This document shows positions 30,056 through 38,696 of a stretch of DNA of 64,000 bases, piece by piece. The stretch comes from UBA2334 sp964396895 (lineage in GTDB: Bacteria; Pseudomonadota; Gammaproteobacteria; Burkholderiales; Burkholderiaceae_C), in the NCBI GenBank assembly GCA_964396895.1, contig CAYNGJ010000005.1:135068-199067 (forward strand), read 5' to 3'. The notes under the pieces are model-generated. The model did not search any database and was not told the DNA's origin. It saw only the letters and a list, made by a program, of their open reading frames with translations. The translations under genes and the position numbers were made by a program. The number at the start of each line of letters is the position of its first letter. The first letter of the stretch is position 1.

Positions 30056-31140
30056 AGCTTTAAATCGAATACAGATAAGCGCTGTGTGCCAAAAAAGCTT
30101 AAAAAACGTTGCGCAATGGTTTGCCATTGGCTGCGGGGTGCCCACGTCAGGCTAAGGCTGGCACGGTCGCCGCACAGGGTCAGCCGCATCGGCAGGCCCT
30201 GCTGGGCGTGGGCCAACCAGGCGGGCAGCACGTCGGCATCCAGCGCCTGCCACGCCTGTTGCCAGGTGGCCCAGTCGCCTTGCAGGGCGGGGGCGCGCAG
30301 GGCGTCAACCAGCACCAGCTCTGGGGCCTGGCGGCGGGCCTGGTCGGGGCACACACCGCTGCCGCTGATCCAGAACGCGTTGATGGGTGCCAGACCCTGG
30401 GCCTCGCGCCCGTCGTTGGCGGGGTGGGTGTAGAACAGCATTTGGGCCTCGCTTTGCAGCCGCCGCAGGCCAGCGGCCTGTGGGCCGGTGCTCAGCCAGG
30501 GGCCGATGTGGCGGCCCACCACCCGGTCCAGTGAGGCCGTGGGCAGGTCGGTCAGCACGTCTCCCTCTGCCAGCCAGCGGTCGGCGGCCACCCAGGTCAA
30601 GCGCAGGCCGTCGTCGGCGGCCAAGGGTTGCAGCGACGCCACCAGCGCCTGGGAGTGGGCGTCGCTCAGGGCCAGCCGGTCGGGCGTGTGCAGGGTGACC
30701 TGGCCCGCGCCCACCTCTTGGTGGCAGGGCGTGAACCACGCCGCAGCGCTGTGCGGGGTGGCCATCTGGGCTTGGGCTGCCCACGCGGCCCAGGGCAGTT
30801 GGCCGTCGGACAGGGTGGGGTGGGTGTCGCGGTCGGGGGGCAGCAGGCCCAGTGCCATGGCCAGCGCCCATTCGTGTGGGGGGGTCAGCGTCAGTTCGGG
30901 GTCCGTGCCGGGGGCGGCGTGCACCGTGTGTGTCCGGTGGCTGGGCAGTGCCAGCAGGCGCTGCAGGTGCGGCAGCGCCAGCGTGGGCCGCTGGGCCTGG
31001 CAGGCGTCGTCGGTGCTGGTGACGCAGGGAATGAGCAGGTGCGGCGTGGGGGCCGGTGGCTGGTCGGCCTGGGTGGGTGCGACGCACAGGCGCAGGGCAG
31101 ACGCCGTGTCGCTGCCCAGGGTTTGCGGGGTGGGGAACAT
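30052..31140 (-). CDS. RpfE-like / phosphoglycerate mutase-like protein
   Basis: Conserved protein of 362 residues, often annotated as phosphoglycerate mutase or RpfE type; its activity is not established. The family motif INAFWISGSG lies near residue 260. I start at MFPTPQTLG (31140). It overlaps recJ by ATGA. In Xanthomonas, as I recall, rpfE also lies next to recJ, which supports the assignment. Only 55 bases separate it from the divergent lolC. Confidence 0.75.
   Translation of the reverse strand: MFPTPQTLGSDTASALRLCVAPTQADQPPAPTPHLLIPCVTSTDDACQAQRPTLALPHLQRLLALPSHRTHTVHAAPGTDPELTLTPPHEWALAMALGLLPPDRDTHPTLSDGQLPWAAWAAQAQMATPHSAAAWFTPCHQEVGAGQVTLHTPDRLALSDAHSQALVASLQPLAADDGLRLTWVAADRWLAEGDVLTDLPTASLDRVVGRHIGPWLSTGPQAAGLRRLQSEAQMLFYTHPANDGREAQGLAPINAFWISGSGVCPDQARRQAPELVLVDALRAPALQGDWATWQQAWQALDADVLPAWLAHAQQGLPMRLTLCGDRASLSLTWAPRSQWQTIAQRFLSFFGTQRLSVFDLKL
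30053..30105 (+). repeat. AT-rich 18-spaced island, copy 6 (recJ/rpfE-like junction)
   Basis: CATAGC (30053-30058), 18 bases (30059-30076), AAGCG (30077-30081), CTGTGTGCC, then AAAAAAGCTTAAAAAA. On the minus strand it covers the recJ start codon and encodes the C-terminus of the rpfE-like protein. It shares CAGATAAGCG and AAAAAGCTT with copy 10 in ileS, the closest match between any two copies. Confidence 0.8.
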
Positions 31141-31195
31141 GGGGCCGATTGTCGAGGATGCCAAAATGCCCGACCTTGCCACACTCCATCACCCC

Positions 31196-32446
31196 ATGAA
31201 TCTCCCCTATGAATTGAGCCTGGGCTGGCGCTACACCCGTGCGGGTCGTGCCACCCGGCGCAATGGTTTCATTTCGTTCATCTCGGGCGTGTCCATGCTG
31301 GGCATTGCGCTGGGGGTGGCCGCGCTCATCATTGTGCTGAGTGTGATGAATGGTTTCCAGAAAGAGGTGCGCGACCGCATGCTGGGCGTGCTGGCGCATG
31401 TGGAGGTGTTTGCCCCCGGCGGCGCGGCCTTGCCCGACGTGGCGCTGACCCTGAAAGAAGCCAAGTCCAACCCCCAAGTGGTGGGGGCTGCCCCGTTCAT
31501 TGCCGCCCAGGGCCTGCTGGCGCGGGGCGAGGACATGAAAGGTGCCCTGGTGCGCGGGGTGGACCCGGCGCTGGAGGGCGAGGTGACCGACCTGTTCGCC
31601 GAGTCCCCCGTGCTGAACCGGCTGGTGCCGGGGCAGTTCGGCATCGTGCTGGGGTTGGACCTGGCGCGCAACCTGGGCGTCATCGAGGGCGATTCGGTCA
31701 CCCTCATTGCCCCCAGTGGCCAGGTGACCCCGGCGGGCGTTGTGCCCCGCCTGAAGCAGATGACGGTGGTGGGCACCTTCAATTCAGGCCACTACGAGTA
31801 CGACGCGGGCCTGGCGCTGCTGCACCAGGACGACGCGGCGCGCATCTTCCGCCTGGAAGGCCCCACCGGCATCCGTCTCAAGCTCAAGGACCTGCACCAG
31901 GCGCGCGAGGTGGCGCAGCAACTGGTGGGTACGCTCAGCGGCGACCTGTTTGTGCGCGACTGGACGCGCCAGAACCGCACCTGGTTTGCGGCGGTGCAAC
32001 TCGAAAAACGCATGATGTTCATCATCCTCACGCTCATCGTGGCGGTGGCCGCGTTCAACCTGGTGTCCACGCTGGTGATGACGGTGACCGACAAGCGCGC
32101 CGACATCGCCATCCTGCGCACGCTGGGGGCCAGCCCGCGCAGCATCATGGGCATTTTTGTGGTTCAGGGCGCGATGGTGGGGGTGATTGGCACCTTCAGC
32201 GGGCTGGCGCTGGGGCTGCTGGTGGCGTTCAACATCGACGTCATCGTGCCCGCGCTGGAACACGCGCTGGGGGCCAGCTTTTTGCCGCGCGACGTGTACC
32301 TCATCAGCCGCATGCCCAGTGACCCACAGCAGGCCGACATCGTGCCCATTGCCGTCATTTCCCTGGTGTTGGCCTTTGTGGCCACGCTCTACCCCAGCTG
32401 GCGCGCCAGCCGCGTGAACCCCGCAGAAGCCCTCCGTTATGAGTGA
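31196..32446 (+). CDS. lolC: Lipoprotein-releasing system permease LolC/LolE
   Basis: Inner-membrane subunit that extracts mature lipoproteins for LolA. The protein has 416 residues from ATG 31196. One membrane helix lies near the N-terminus (about 22-48), then a large periplasmic domain, then three helices in the FtsX-like C-terminal half. The family opening PYELSLGWRYTRAG and an ISMLGIALGVAALI-like helix are present. A single permease gene with lolD suggests a LolCE-type homodimer or LolF-like arrangement. The stop overlaps lolD by eight bases. Confidence 0.93.
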   Translation: MNLPYELSLGWRYTRAGRATRRNGFISFISGVSMLGIALGVAALIIVLSVMNGFQKEVRDRMLGVLAHVEVFAPGGAALPDVALTLKEAKSNPQVVGAAPFIAAQGLLARGEDMKGALVRGVDPALEGEVTDLFAESPVLNRLVPGQFGIVLGLDLARNLGVIEGDSVTLIAPSGQVTPAGVVPRLKQMTVVGTFNSGHYEYDAGLALLHQDDAARIFRLEGPTGIRLKLKDLHQAREVAQQLVGTLSGDLFVRDWTRQNRTWFAAVQLEKRMMFIILTLIVAVAAFNLVSTLVMTVTDKRADIAILRTLGASPRSIMGIFVVQGAMVGVIGTFSGLALGLLVAFNIDVIVPALEHALGASFLPRDVYLISRMPSDPQQADIVPIAVISLVLAFVATLYPSWRASRVNPAEALRYE

Positions 32447-33128
32447 ACAAAACCCTGTGCTGCAAGCCACGGCCCTCACCAAGCGCTTTGTCGAAGGCCG
32501 CCTGGATGTGACGGTGCTGCAAGGCGTGGACCTCACGGTGCGTGCCGGCGACACCCTGGCCATCGTGGGCGCGTCCGGGTCGGGCAAGAGCACCCTGCTG
32601 CACCTGCTGGGCGGCCTGGATGCGCCCAGCAGTGGCAGCGTGCAACTCATGGGCCAGCCGCTGGCGGGCCTGAGCGCCGCCCAGCAAGGCGTGCTGCGCA
32701 ACCGGCACCTCGGGTTTGTGTACCAGTTTCACCACCTGCTGCCCGAGTTCAGTGCGCAGGACAACGTGGCCATGCCGCTGTGGATACGCCGCACCGACCG
32801 GACCGAAGCCGCCGCCACGGCAGCCGCCATGCTGGCACGCGTGGGCCTGGCCGAGCGCCTGCACCACCGCCCCGCCGAGCTGTCGGGCGGCGAGCGCCAG
32901 CGGGTGGCCATGGCGCGTGCGCTGGTCACGCAGCCCGCCTGCGTGCTGGCCGATGAGCCCACCGGCAACCTCGACCGCAGCACCGCCGATGGTGTGTTCG
33001 AGCTCATGCTGCAACTGGCGCGGGACCAGGGCACGGCCTTCGTGGTCGTCACGCACGACGAGGCACTGGCCCAGCGGTGCAGCCGCCGCGCACGGTTGGT
33101 GCGTGGCGTGTTGGCCGAAACCGCTTGA
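32439..33128 (+). CDS. lolD: Lipoprotein-releasing system ATPase LolD
   Basis: ATPase that powers lipoprotein release. The protein has 229 residues with Walker A GASGSGKS (44-51), signature LSGGERQR, Walker B VLADEPTGNLD, and the Q-loop region FVYQFHHLLPEFSAQDNV typical of LolD. It overlaps lolC by eight bases. A 37-base gap leads to the next gene. Confidence 0.95.
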   Translation: MSEQNPVLQATALTKRFVEGRLDVTVLQGVDLTVRAGDTLAIVGASGSGKSTLLHLLGGLDAPSSGSVQLMGQPLAGLSAAQQGVLRNRHLGFVYQFHHLLPEFSAQDNVAMPLWIRRTDRTEAAATAAAMLARVGLAERLHHRPAELSGGERQRVAMARALVTQPACVLADEPTGNLDRSTADGVFELMLQLARDQGTAFVVVTHDEALAQRCSRRARLVRGVLAETA

Positions 33129-33165
33129 GTGGCGTCTGTAACTTTCATTTCATTGATGTATCCCC

Positions 33166-34395
33166 ATGAAAAACCTTGGCATCAACACCCAAATCGTCCA
33201 CGCTGACCGCCGTTTTGGCGTGGAGCACGGTGGCGTGCGCAAGCCCATTCACACCTCGGTCCAATACGGTTTTGACACCGTGGAGGAATTGGTGGGCGTG
33301 TTTCAGGGCACGCTCAAGGGCTACAACTACGCCCGCCAGGGCACCCCCACCACGGCGGCGCTGGAGTCGCGCATCAACCTGCTGGAGGGCGGACTGGGCA
33401 CCATTTGTTTCGCCACCGGCATGGCCGCCATCTGCGCCACGTTTCTGACGCTGCTCAAGGCGGGCGACCATTTGGTGGTCAGCCAGTTCGTGTTCGGCAA
33501 CACCAACAGCGTGTTGGGCACCTTGCGCGACCTGGGTGTGCAGGTCACCACGGTGGACGCCACCCGGGTCAGCGCCGTGGCCGAGGCGGTTCAGCCCCAC
33601 ACGCGCATGGTGTTCGTCGAAACGGTGGCCAACCCCGGTACCCAAGTGGCCGACCTGGTCGCCATCGGCCAGCTGTGCCAGGACAAGGGGCTGGTGTACG
33701 TGGTGGACAACACCGTCACCTCACCCGCGCTGTTTCAGCCGCGCACCGTGGGGGCCAGCCTGGTCATCAACTCGTTGACCAAAACCATCGGTGGCCACGG
33801 CACGGCACTGGGCGGCGCGGTGACCGACACGGGGCTGTTCCCCTGGGCCACTTACCCCAACATCTTCGAGCCCTACCGCAAGGGCGATGCCAAGCAGTGG
33901 GGTTTGGTGCAAATTCGCAAAAAGGGCTTGCGCGACATGGGGGGCTCGTTGTCGTCAGAGCACGCCCACACCCTGGGCAGCGGGGCCGAAACCCTGGCCC
34001 TGCGCCAGCAGCGCACCAGCGAGACCGCGCTGGCGCTGGCGCGGTTTCTGGAGCAGCACCCCGCCGTGGCCCGGGTGCACTACCCCATGCTGCCCTCGCA
34101 CCCCCAACACGCGCTGGCCCACACGCTGTTCAGCGCGGGGTCGTGGCTGCTGTCGTTCGAACTGGCCAAGGCCGACGACTGCCTGGCATTCATCAACCGC
34201 CTCACCCTGCCCACCATGGGCACTGGCCTGGCCGACACCCGCACGCTGGTGATACCCGTGGCGCAGACCATTTTTTGGGAGGCTGGGCCTGAGGTGCGCG
34301 CCGCCATGGGCATTGCCGACGGGCTCATCCGCCTGTCGGTGGGCCTGGAAGACTTGGCCGACCTGCAGGCCGACCTGGCCCAGGCGCTGGGCTGA
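33166..34395 (+). CDS. Cys/Met-metabolism PLP-dependent enzyme (cystathionine gamma-synthase family)
   Basis: Fold-type I PLP enzyme of 409 residues. Lys206 in NSLTKTIGGHG should bind PLP; the cofactor region YNYARQGTPTTAALE and VFVETVANPGTQVADL, with VVDNTVTSP, are family motifs. Members include O-succinylhomoserine sulfhydrylase, cystathionine gamma-synthase and methionine gamma-lyase; the exact reaction cannot be chosen from sequence. No other methionine genes lie nearby. Confidence 0.85.
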   Translation: MKNLGINTQIVHADRRFGVEHGGVRKPIHTSVQYGFDTVEELVGVFQGTLKGYNYARQGTPTTAALESRINLLEGGLGTICFATGMAAICATFLTLLKAGDHLVVSQFVFGNTNSVLGTLRDLGVQVTTVDATRVSAVAEAVQPHTRMVFVETVANPGTQVADLVAIGQLCQDKGLVYVVDNTVTSPALFQPRTVGASLVINSLTKTIGGHGTALGGAVTDTGLFPWATYPNIFEPYRKGDAKQWGLVQIRKKGLRDMGGSLSSEHAHTLGSGAETLALRQQRTSETALALARFLEQHPAVARVHYPMLPSHPQHALAHTLFSAGSWLLSFELAKADDCLAFINRLTLPTMGTGLADTRTLVIPVAQTIFWEAGPEVRAAMGIADGLIRLSVGLEDLADLQADLAQALG

Positions 34396-34422
34396 CGCCT
34401 CGGCGGTGTACCTGCACGGGCC

Positions 34423-35304
34423 ATGTGGATAGACACCCACTGCCACCTGGACGCGCCAGAGCTGGCGCGGCTCCCTGGCGGGCTGTCGCTCATGCGCGCC
34501 GCCGCGCGGCAAGCCGGTGTGGTGTGCGGGGTGATCCCGGCGGTCACAGTGGGCAACTTCGCTGCCGTGCGGCAGCTGGCCCATGAACTGGGCGATGCCT
34601 ACGCGCTGGGCATTCACCCCCTGTACGTACCCCAGGCCAGCGAGGCCGATTTGGCCACGCTGGACGCCGCCCTGACCGAGCACGCGGGGGACCCCCGCCT
34701 GGTGGCGGTGGGAGAGATTGGGTTGGATTTTTTTGTGCCTGAGTTGTGCACCCCCACCATGCGGACACGCCAGCAGTTTTTCTACCGCGCACAGCTCAAG
34801 CTGGCCCGTCGGCACCAGCTGCCTGTGTTGCTGCATGTGCGCAAAAGCGCTGACCTGCTGCTCAAGCACCTGCGCGAGGTGTGGGCCTCGTCGCCAGGGG
34901 GACGCCCGCCACCGGGGCAAACCGGCATCGCCCACGCCTTCAACGGCAGCGACGCTCAGGCGCAAGCCATGGTGGCCATGGGGTTTTGCCTGGGTTTTGG
35001 TGGGGCCATGACCTTCGACGCAGCGCGCCAATTGCGCCACCTGGCCGCCACCTTGCCCGCCGACGCCTTGGTGATGGAAACCGATGCGCCCGACATGCCC
35101 CCGCAGTGGCGGTACGTCACCGCGGCCCAGCGCGCCGCCGGTCAGCCGCCAGGGGTGAACACCCCGCTGGAGCTGCCACGCATCGGTGCCGAACTGGCCG
35201 CTTTGCGCGGCGTGGCAGTGGAGGTCTGGGCCCAGCGCACCAGCGCCAATGCACTCGCTGCCATGCCGCGTTTGCGCGGTGTGATCGTCAGTCACCTGCC
35301 ATGA
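34423..35304 (+). CDS. TatD-family metal-dependent hydrolase
   Basis: TatD/YcfH-type amidohydrolase-fold nuclease. The protein has 293 residues. Metal-binding motifs are DTHCHLD (residues 4-10), LGIHPLYV, VGEIGLDFF, LLHVRKS, GIAHAFNGS and METDAPDMPP. The C-terminal part of about 40 residues is longer than in the typical 260-residue member. Its stop overlaps the next start (ATGA). Despite the name, the family is not part of Tat export. Confidence 0.88.
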   Translation: MWIDTHCHLDAPELARLPGGLSLMRAAARQAGVVCGVIPAVTVGNFAAVRQLAHELGDAYALGIHPLYVPQASEADLATLDAALTEHAGDPRLVAVGEIGLDFFVPELCTPTMRTRQQFFYRAQLKLARRHQLPVLLHVRKSADLLLKHLREVWASSPGGRPPPGQTGIAHAFNGSDAQAQAMVAMGFCLGFGGAMTFDAARQLRHLAATLPADALVMETDAPDMPPQWRYVTAAQRAAGQPPGVNTPLELPRIGAELAALRGVAVEVWAQRTSANALAAMPRLRGVIVSHLP

Positions 35305-35900
35305 CCCCACCCGCCAGCGCGGTGCCCGCACCGCCCATCCACGCGCCGCGCTTGGTTGGCCTGTCGCCCGTGATCGACGCGCGCACCCGGGTGCTGGTGC
35401 TGGGCAGCTTTCCGGGGGCGGCGTCGCTGGCGGCGCAGCAGTACTACGGCCACCCCCGTAACCATTTTTGGCCCATATTTCAAGAAATATTGGCACCCAT
35501 CGCTTTGCTGGATTCAACTGTTTGCTCTGTAAAAAACTGTGCATCGGGTGTTGCTGGGCCAACCTTGCCGGCCACCTATGCCGAGCGCTGTGCGTGGTTG
35601 CAGGCCCATGGCGTGGGGCTGTGGGATGTGTACGCGAGTTGCGAGCGCCAGGGCAGCCTGGATGCCCACATCCGCCACCCAGAGGTGAATGACTTTTCCC
35701 AGCTGTTGCAGCGCTGCCCCCGCCTGCAATTGGTGGTGCACAACGGTGGGGAGAGTTTTCGCCACGCTCGCCACACCCACGCGTTGGGGGTACCTGTGGT
35801 GCGCCTGCCTTCCACCAGCCCAGCCAACGCCAGTTGGTCGCTGGCGCGCAAACGCCAGGCTTGGGCGCAGGCCATCCTGCCCGCATTGGCTGGCACATAA
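35301..35900 (+). CDS. DNA-deoxyinosine glycosylase (UDG family 6, HDG-like)
   Basis: Base-excision repair enzyme expected to remove hypoxanthine from DNA. The protein has 199 residues. Family motifs are VLVLGSFPGAASLAAQQYYG with HPRNHFWPIF (residues about 33-62) and STSPANASWS near the end. Between FWPIF and YAERCAWL is an extra segment of roughly 15-20 residues, rich in Ser, Cys, Leu and Ile, encoded by a lower-GC repeat island (35475-35527). Start and tatD-like stop overlap, so the two are probably translated together. Confidence 0.82.
   Translation: MTPPASAVPAPPIHAPRLVGLSPVIDARTRVLVLGSFPGAASLAAQQYYGHPRNHFWPIFQEILAPIALLDSTVCSVKNCASGVAGPTLPATYAERCAWLQAHGVGLWDVYASCERQGSLDAHIRHPEVNDFSQLLQRCPRLQLVVHNGGESFRHARHTHALGVPVVRLPSTSPANASWSLARKRQAWAQAILPALAGT
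35475..35527 (-). repeat. AT-rich 18-spaced island, copy 7 (inside the glycosylase gene)
   Basis: On the minus strand: GAGC (35527-35524), an 18-base spacer beginning AAAC (35523-35506), AAGCG (35505-35501), ATGGGTGCC, then AATATTTCTTGAAATAT. It stays in frame within the glycosylase gene and appears to add residues in a variable loop. Confidence 0.72.
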
Positions 35901-35967
35901 TTCCCCATTTCCACCCGTGGGCCGCTGCGGTGCCCAGCCCGCAAAGGGTTGACCACCCTCAACACCC

Positions 35968-36822
35968 GTGAGATTGGCACCGTGCCAGTCCGGCCCCGGG
36001 AAACCACCTGGGGCCATTTTTTTGTCATCCACACCACCCAAGTCTTCCGCAGGCCGAGCCGCCCGTCCCCGCGCCGCCGCCCAGGCCTTGCCCGATGTGA
36101 ACTTTTCCGATTACGGCGACGTGCGTTGCCTTCATCTGGGTTCCGAATGGGTGCAAGGCTCCATGCTGCTGGACAAACCCTACGACATCGAGCTGGAATA
36201 TGTGCAGCGCATGATGGCCTGGCTGCTGTTCGATGATCCTGCCAAGGCGCCCAAGAAACACGCCATGCAACTGGGCCTGGGCGCAGCGGCACTGACCAAG
36301 TTCAGCCGCAAAAAGCTGCGCATGAAAACCACCGCCGTCGAGATCAACCCACAGGTCATTTCCGCTTGCCGTTTCTGGTTCAAGCTGCCGCCCGACGACA
36401 GCAAGCTGCTGGTGGTGCTGGCCGATGCCGGGGTGGAGGTGCGCAACCCTGTGTGGGCGGGCGACGTCGATGCCCTGCAGGTGGACCTGTACGACCACGA
36501 AGCCGCCGCCCCCGTGCTCGACAGCTTCGACTTCTACCAAGACTGCCGCAACACCCTCACTGAGGGTGGCTGCATGACCGTCAACCTGTTTGGTGACAAA
36601 AACCAATACCCCGACAGTGTGGAAGAAATTGCCGCCGCCTTTGGCCGCGACGCGGTGTGGCTGTTCAAACCCACCAAAGAGCTGAACACCGTGGTGTTGG
36701 CCCAGCGCACGCCCAGCCGCCCCGACCGTGCCACGCTGGAGGCCCGCGCCGCCGACATCCAGACCCGCTGGGGTTTGCCCGCCCAGAAGTGGCTCAAGGT
36801 GTTCAAACCGCTGGAAGAATGA
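35968..36822 (+). CDS. Spermidine-synthase-like methyltransferase-fold protein
   Basis: Rossmann-fold protein of the polyamine aminopropyltransferase superfamily, up to 284 residues. Motif I is AMQLGLGAAALTKF, followed by TTAVEINPQVI and DVDALQVDLYDHEA. The canonical spermidine synthase gate and catalytic residues cannot be confirmed, so the activity is open. The start is uncertain: GTG 35968 is used here, but TTG 36022 would give a protein closer in length to relatives as I remember them. Its stop overlaps the gspE-like ATG. Confidence 0.7.
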   Translation: MRLAPCQSGPGKPPGAIFLSSTPPKSSAGRAARPRAAAQALPDVNFSDYGDVRCLHLGSEWVQGSMLLDKPYDIELEYVQRMMAWLLFDDPAKAPKKHAMQLGLGAAALTKFSRKKLRMKTTAVEINPQVISACRFWFKLPPDDSKLLVVLADAGVEVRNPVWAGDVDALQVDLYDHEAAAPVLDSFDFYQDCRNTLTEGGCMTVNLFGDKNQYPDSVEEIAAAFGRDAVWLFKPTKELNTVVLAQRTPSRPDRATLEARAADIQTRWGLPAQKWLKVFKPLEE

Positions 36823-38612
36823 AGCACATGTCCAAAGCCCGCACCCAGACCCCGTCGCACCCGCCCTTCCAAGGGCCGCTGGACTGGCGCACGCTGGTCG
36901 CCTGGCTGGCCGAGGATGGCGTCATCACGCCCCAGGAGGCCGAGCGCACCGTGGCCCGCTGCTCGGCGGCACAAAGTGCCCAGCCGCCTCTGCAACGCCT
37001 GAGTGTGGTGGGCATGGGCCGCGCCAGCGACGGCGTGGTGCTGACCCTGGACGCCCTGGCCGAGTGGCTGGCCGGACACCTGGGTCTGGCGTTTTTGCGC
37101 ATCGACCCTTTGAAAGTCGATGTGGGAAGGGTGGCCGAAGCCATGTCCGCCCCCTACGCCGAGCGGCACCAGGTGCTGCCGGTGCAGGTCAGTCCGACCG
37201 AGGTGGTGGTGGCCACCGCCGAGCCCGGCCTGACCGACTGGGTGCCCGAGGTCGAGCGCCAGACGCGGCGCACCGTGCGCCTGGTGGTGGCCAACCCGCT
37301 GGACATCAAGCGCTACACGGGCGAGTTCTATGCGCTGGCCAAGTCGGTGCGCGCGGCCGTCAAGGCTGGCACGGGCCACCAGGCCAGCTTTGAGCAGCTG
37401 GTGGAGCTGGGCCGCAGCAACCGCCCGCTCGACGCCAATGACCAAGGTGTGGTGCAGGTGGTGGACTGGCTGTGGCAGTACGCCTTTGACCAGCGCGCCA
37501 GCGACATCCACCTGGAGCCCCGGCGCGAGAAGGGTGTGATCCGCTTTCGCATCGACGGGGTGCTGCACCCGGTGTACCAGTTGCCTGGTGGTGTGCTCAA
37601 TGCCATGACGGCGCGCATCAAGCTGTTGGGGCGCATGGACGTGGTGGAAAAGCGCCGCCCGCAGGACGGCCGCATCAAAACCAAGAACCCGAGCGGCGAC
37701 GAGGTGGAAATGCGCCTGTCCACACTGCCCACCGCCTTTGGCGAAAAAATGGTCATGCGCATTTTTGACCCCGACACCACGGTGAAGAACCTGGATGCGT
37801 TGGGTTTCTCAGTGCACGACGCCCGCCGCTGGGAGGCGCTGGTCAAGCGCCCGCACGGCATCATTCTGGTGACCGGACCCACCGGTTCCGGCAAAACCAC
37901 CACGCTCTACGCCACCTTGAAGCGCCTGGCCACAGAGGAGGTCAACGTCAACACCATTGAAGACCCCATCGAGATGATCGAACCGGCCTTCAACCAGACG
38001 CAGGTGCAGACCCACCTGGACTTTGACTTTGCACAGGGCCTGCGCGCCCTGATGCGCCAGGACCCCGACATCCTGATGGTGGGCGAAATCCGCGACCTGC
38101 CCACCGCCGACATGGCCGTGCAGGCGGCCCTCACTGGCCACCTGGTGTTCTCCACCTTGCACACCAACGATGCGCCCAGCGCCATCATGCGGTTGATGGA
38201 GCTGGGCGTGCCCCCCTACCTGATCAATGCCACCGCGTTGGCGGTGTTGGGGCAGCGGCTGGTACGCACGCTGTGCCCGGCCTGCAAAGTGCCCGACACC
38301 GAGGCCAGTCGCGCCGCGCTGGACGACGTCATCAAGCCCTGGCAGGCCAGCGGCAGCTACGCACCCTACCGGCCGGTGGGGTGTGTGGACTGCCGCATGA
38401 CTGGGTTCAAGGGTCGCATGGGTCTGTACGAGCTGATGACGACCTCGGAGGCCTTCAAAGACAAGGTCAACCGTGAACCCAGCATGGACGCGTTGCGCCG
38501 CCAGGCCGTCGTGGATGGCATGCGCCCGTTGCGGGTGGCTGGCGCCTTGCGCGTGGCTGAGGGCCTGACCACGCTGGACGAGGTGCTGGCTTGCACACCG
38601 CCGCTGACCTGA
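36819..38612 (+). CDS. GspE/PilB-family secretion ATPase (orphan)
   Basis: Hexameric ATPase of the type II secretion / type IV pilus group. The protein has 597 residues from ATG 36819 (ATG 36828 is also possible). A T2SSE N-terminal domain fills about 1-170; Walker A GPTGSGKTT is near 353-361; an Asp box, RQDPDILMVGEIRD and the His box HLVFSTLHTND follow. The zinc tetracysteine CPAC...CVDC lies near 487-530. No other gsp or pil genes are in the window, so its partners must be elsewhere. Confidence 0.88.
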   Translation: MKHMSKARTQTPSHPPFQGPLDWRTLVAWLAEDGVITPQEAERTVARCSAAQSAQPPLQRLSVVGMGRASDGVVLTLDALAEWLAGHLGLAFLRIDPLKVDVGRVAEAMSAPYAERHQVLPVQVSPTEVVVATAEPGLTDWVPEVERQTRRTVRLVVANPLDIKRYTGEFYALAKSVRAAVKAGTGHQASFEQLVELGRSNRPLDANDQGVVQVVDWLWQYAFDQRASDIHLEPRREKGVIRFRIDGVLHPVYQLPGGVLNAMTARIKLLGRMDVVEKRRPQDGRIKTKNPSGDEVEMRLSTLPTAFGEKMVMRIFDPDTTVKNLDALGFSVHDARRWEALVKRPHGIILVTGPTGSGKTTTLYATLKRLATEEVNVNTIEDPIEMIEPAFNQTQVQTHLDFDFAQGLRALMRQDPDILMVGEIRDLPTADMAVQAALTGHLVFSTLHTNDAPSAIMRLMELGVPPYLINATALAVLGQRLVRTLCPACKVPDTEASRAALDDVIKPWQASGSYAPYRPVGCVDCRMTGFKGRMGLYELMTTSEAFKDKVNREPSMDALRRQAVVDGMRPLRVAGALRVAEGLTTLDEVLACTPPLT

Positions 38613-38696
38613 CGCCGGTCATCCGCCCGTCCGCCCCGGCTTTCAGGCAAGCTTGTTAAGCTACGCCGTCAACAACATTTTGGAAAGAGCTGACAC

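Noticed and set aside
33120..33165. Possible further island between lolD and the PLP enzyme
   Set aside because: The arms at 18-base spacing (CGTCT and ATGTATC) match too poorly, and the A/T run is missing.
34423..35304. Treating the TatD-family gene as part of Tat export
   Set aside because: TatD proteins are metal-dependent nucleases, and the gene is 9 kb from tatABC.
38640..38696. Possible further island before the degenerate GGDEF gene
   Set aside because: TAAGC-18-TTGGA can be drawn, but the right arm and tail do not fit well enough.
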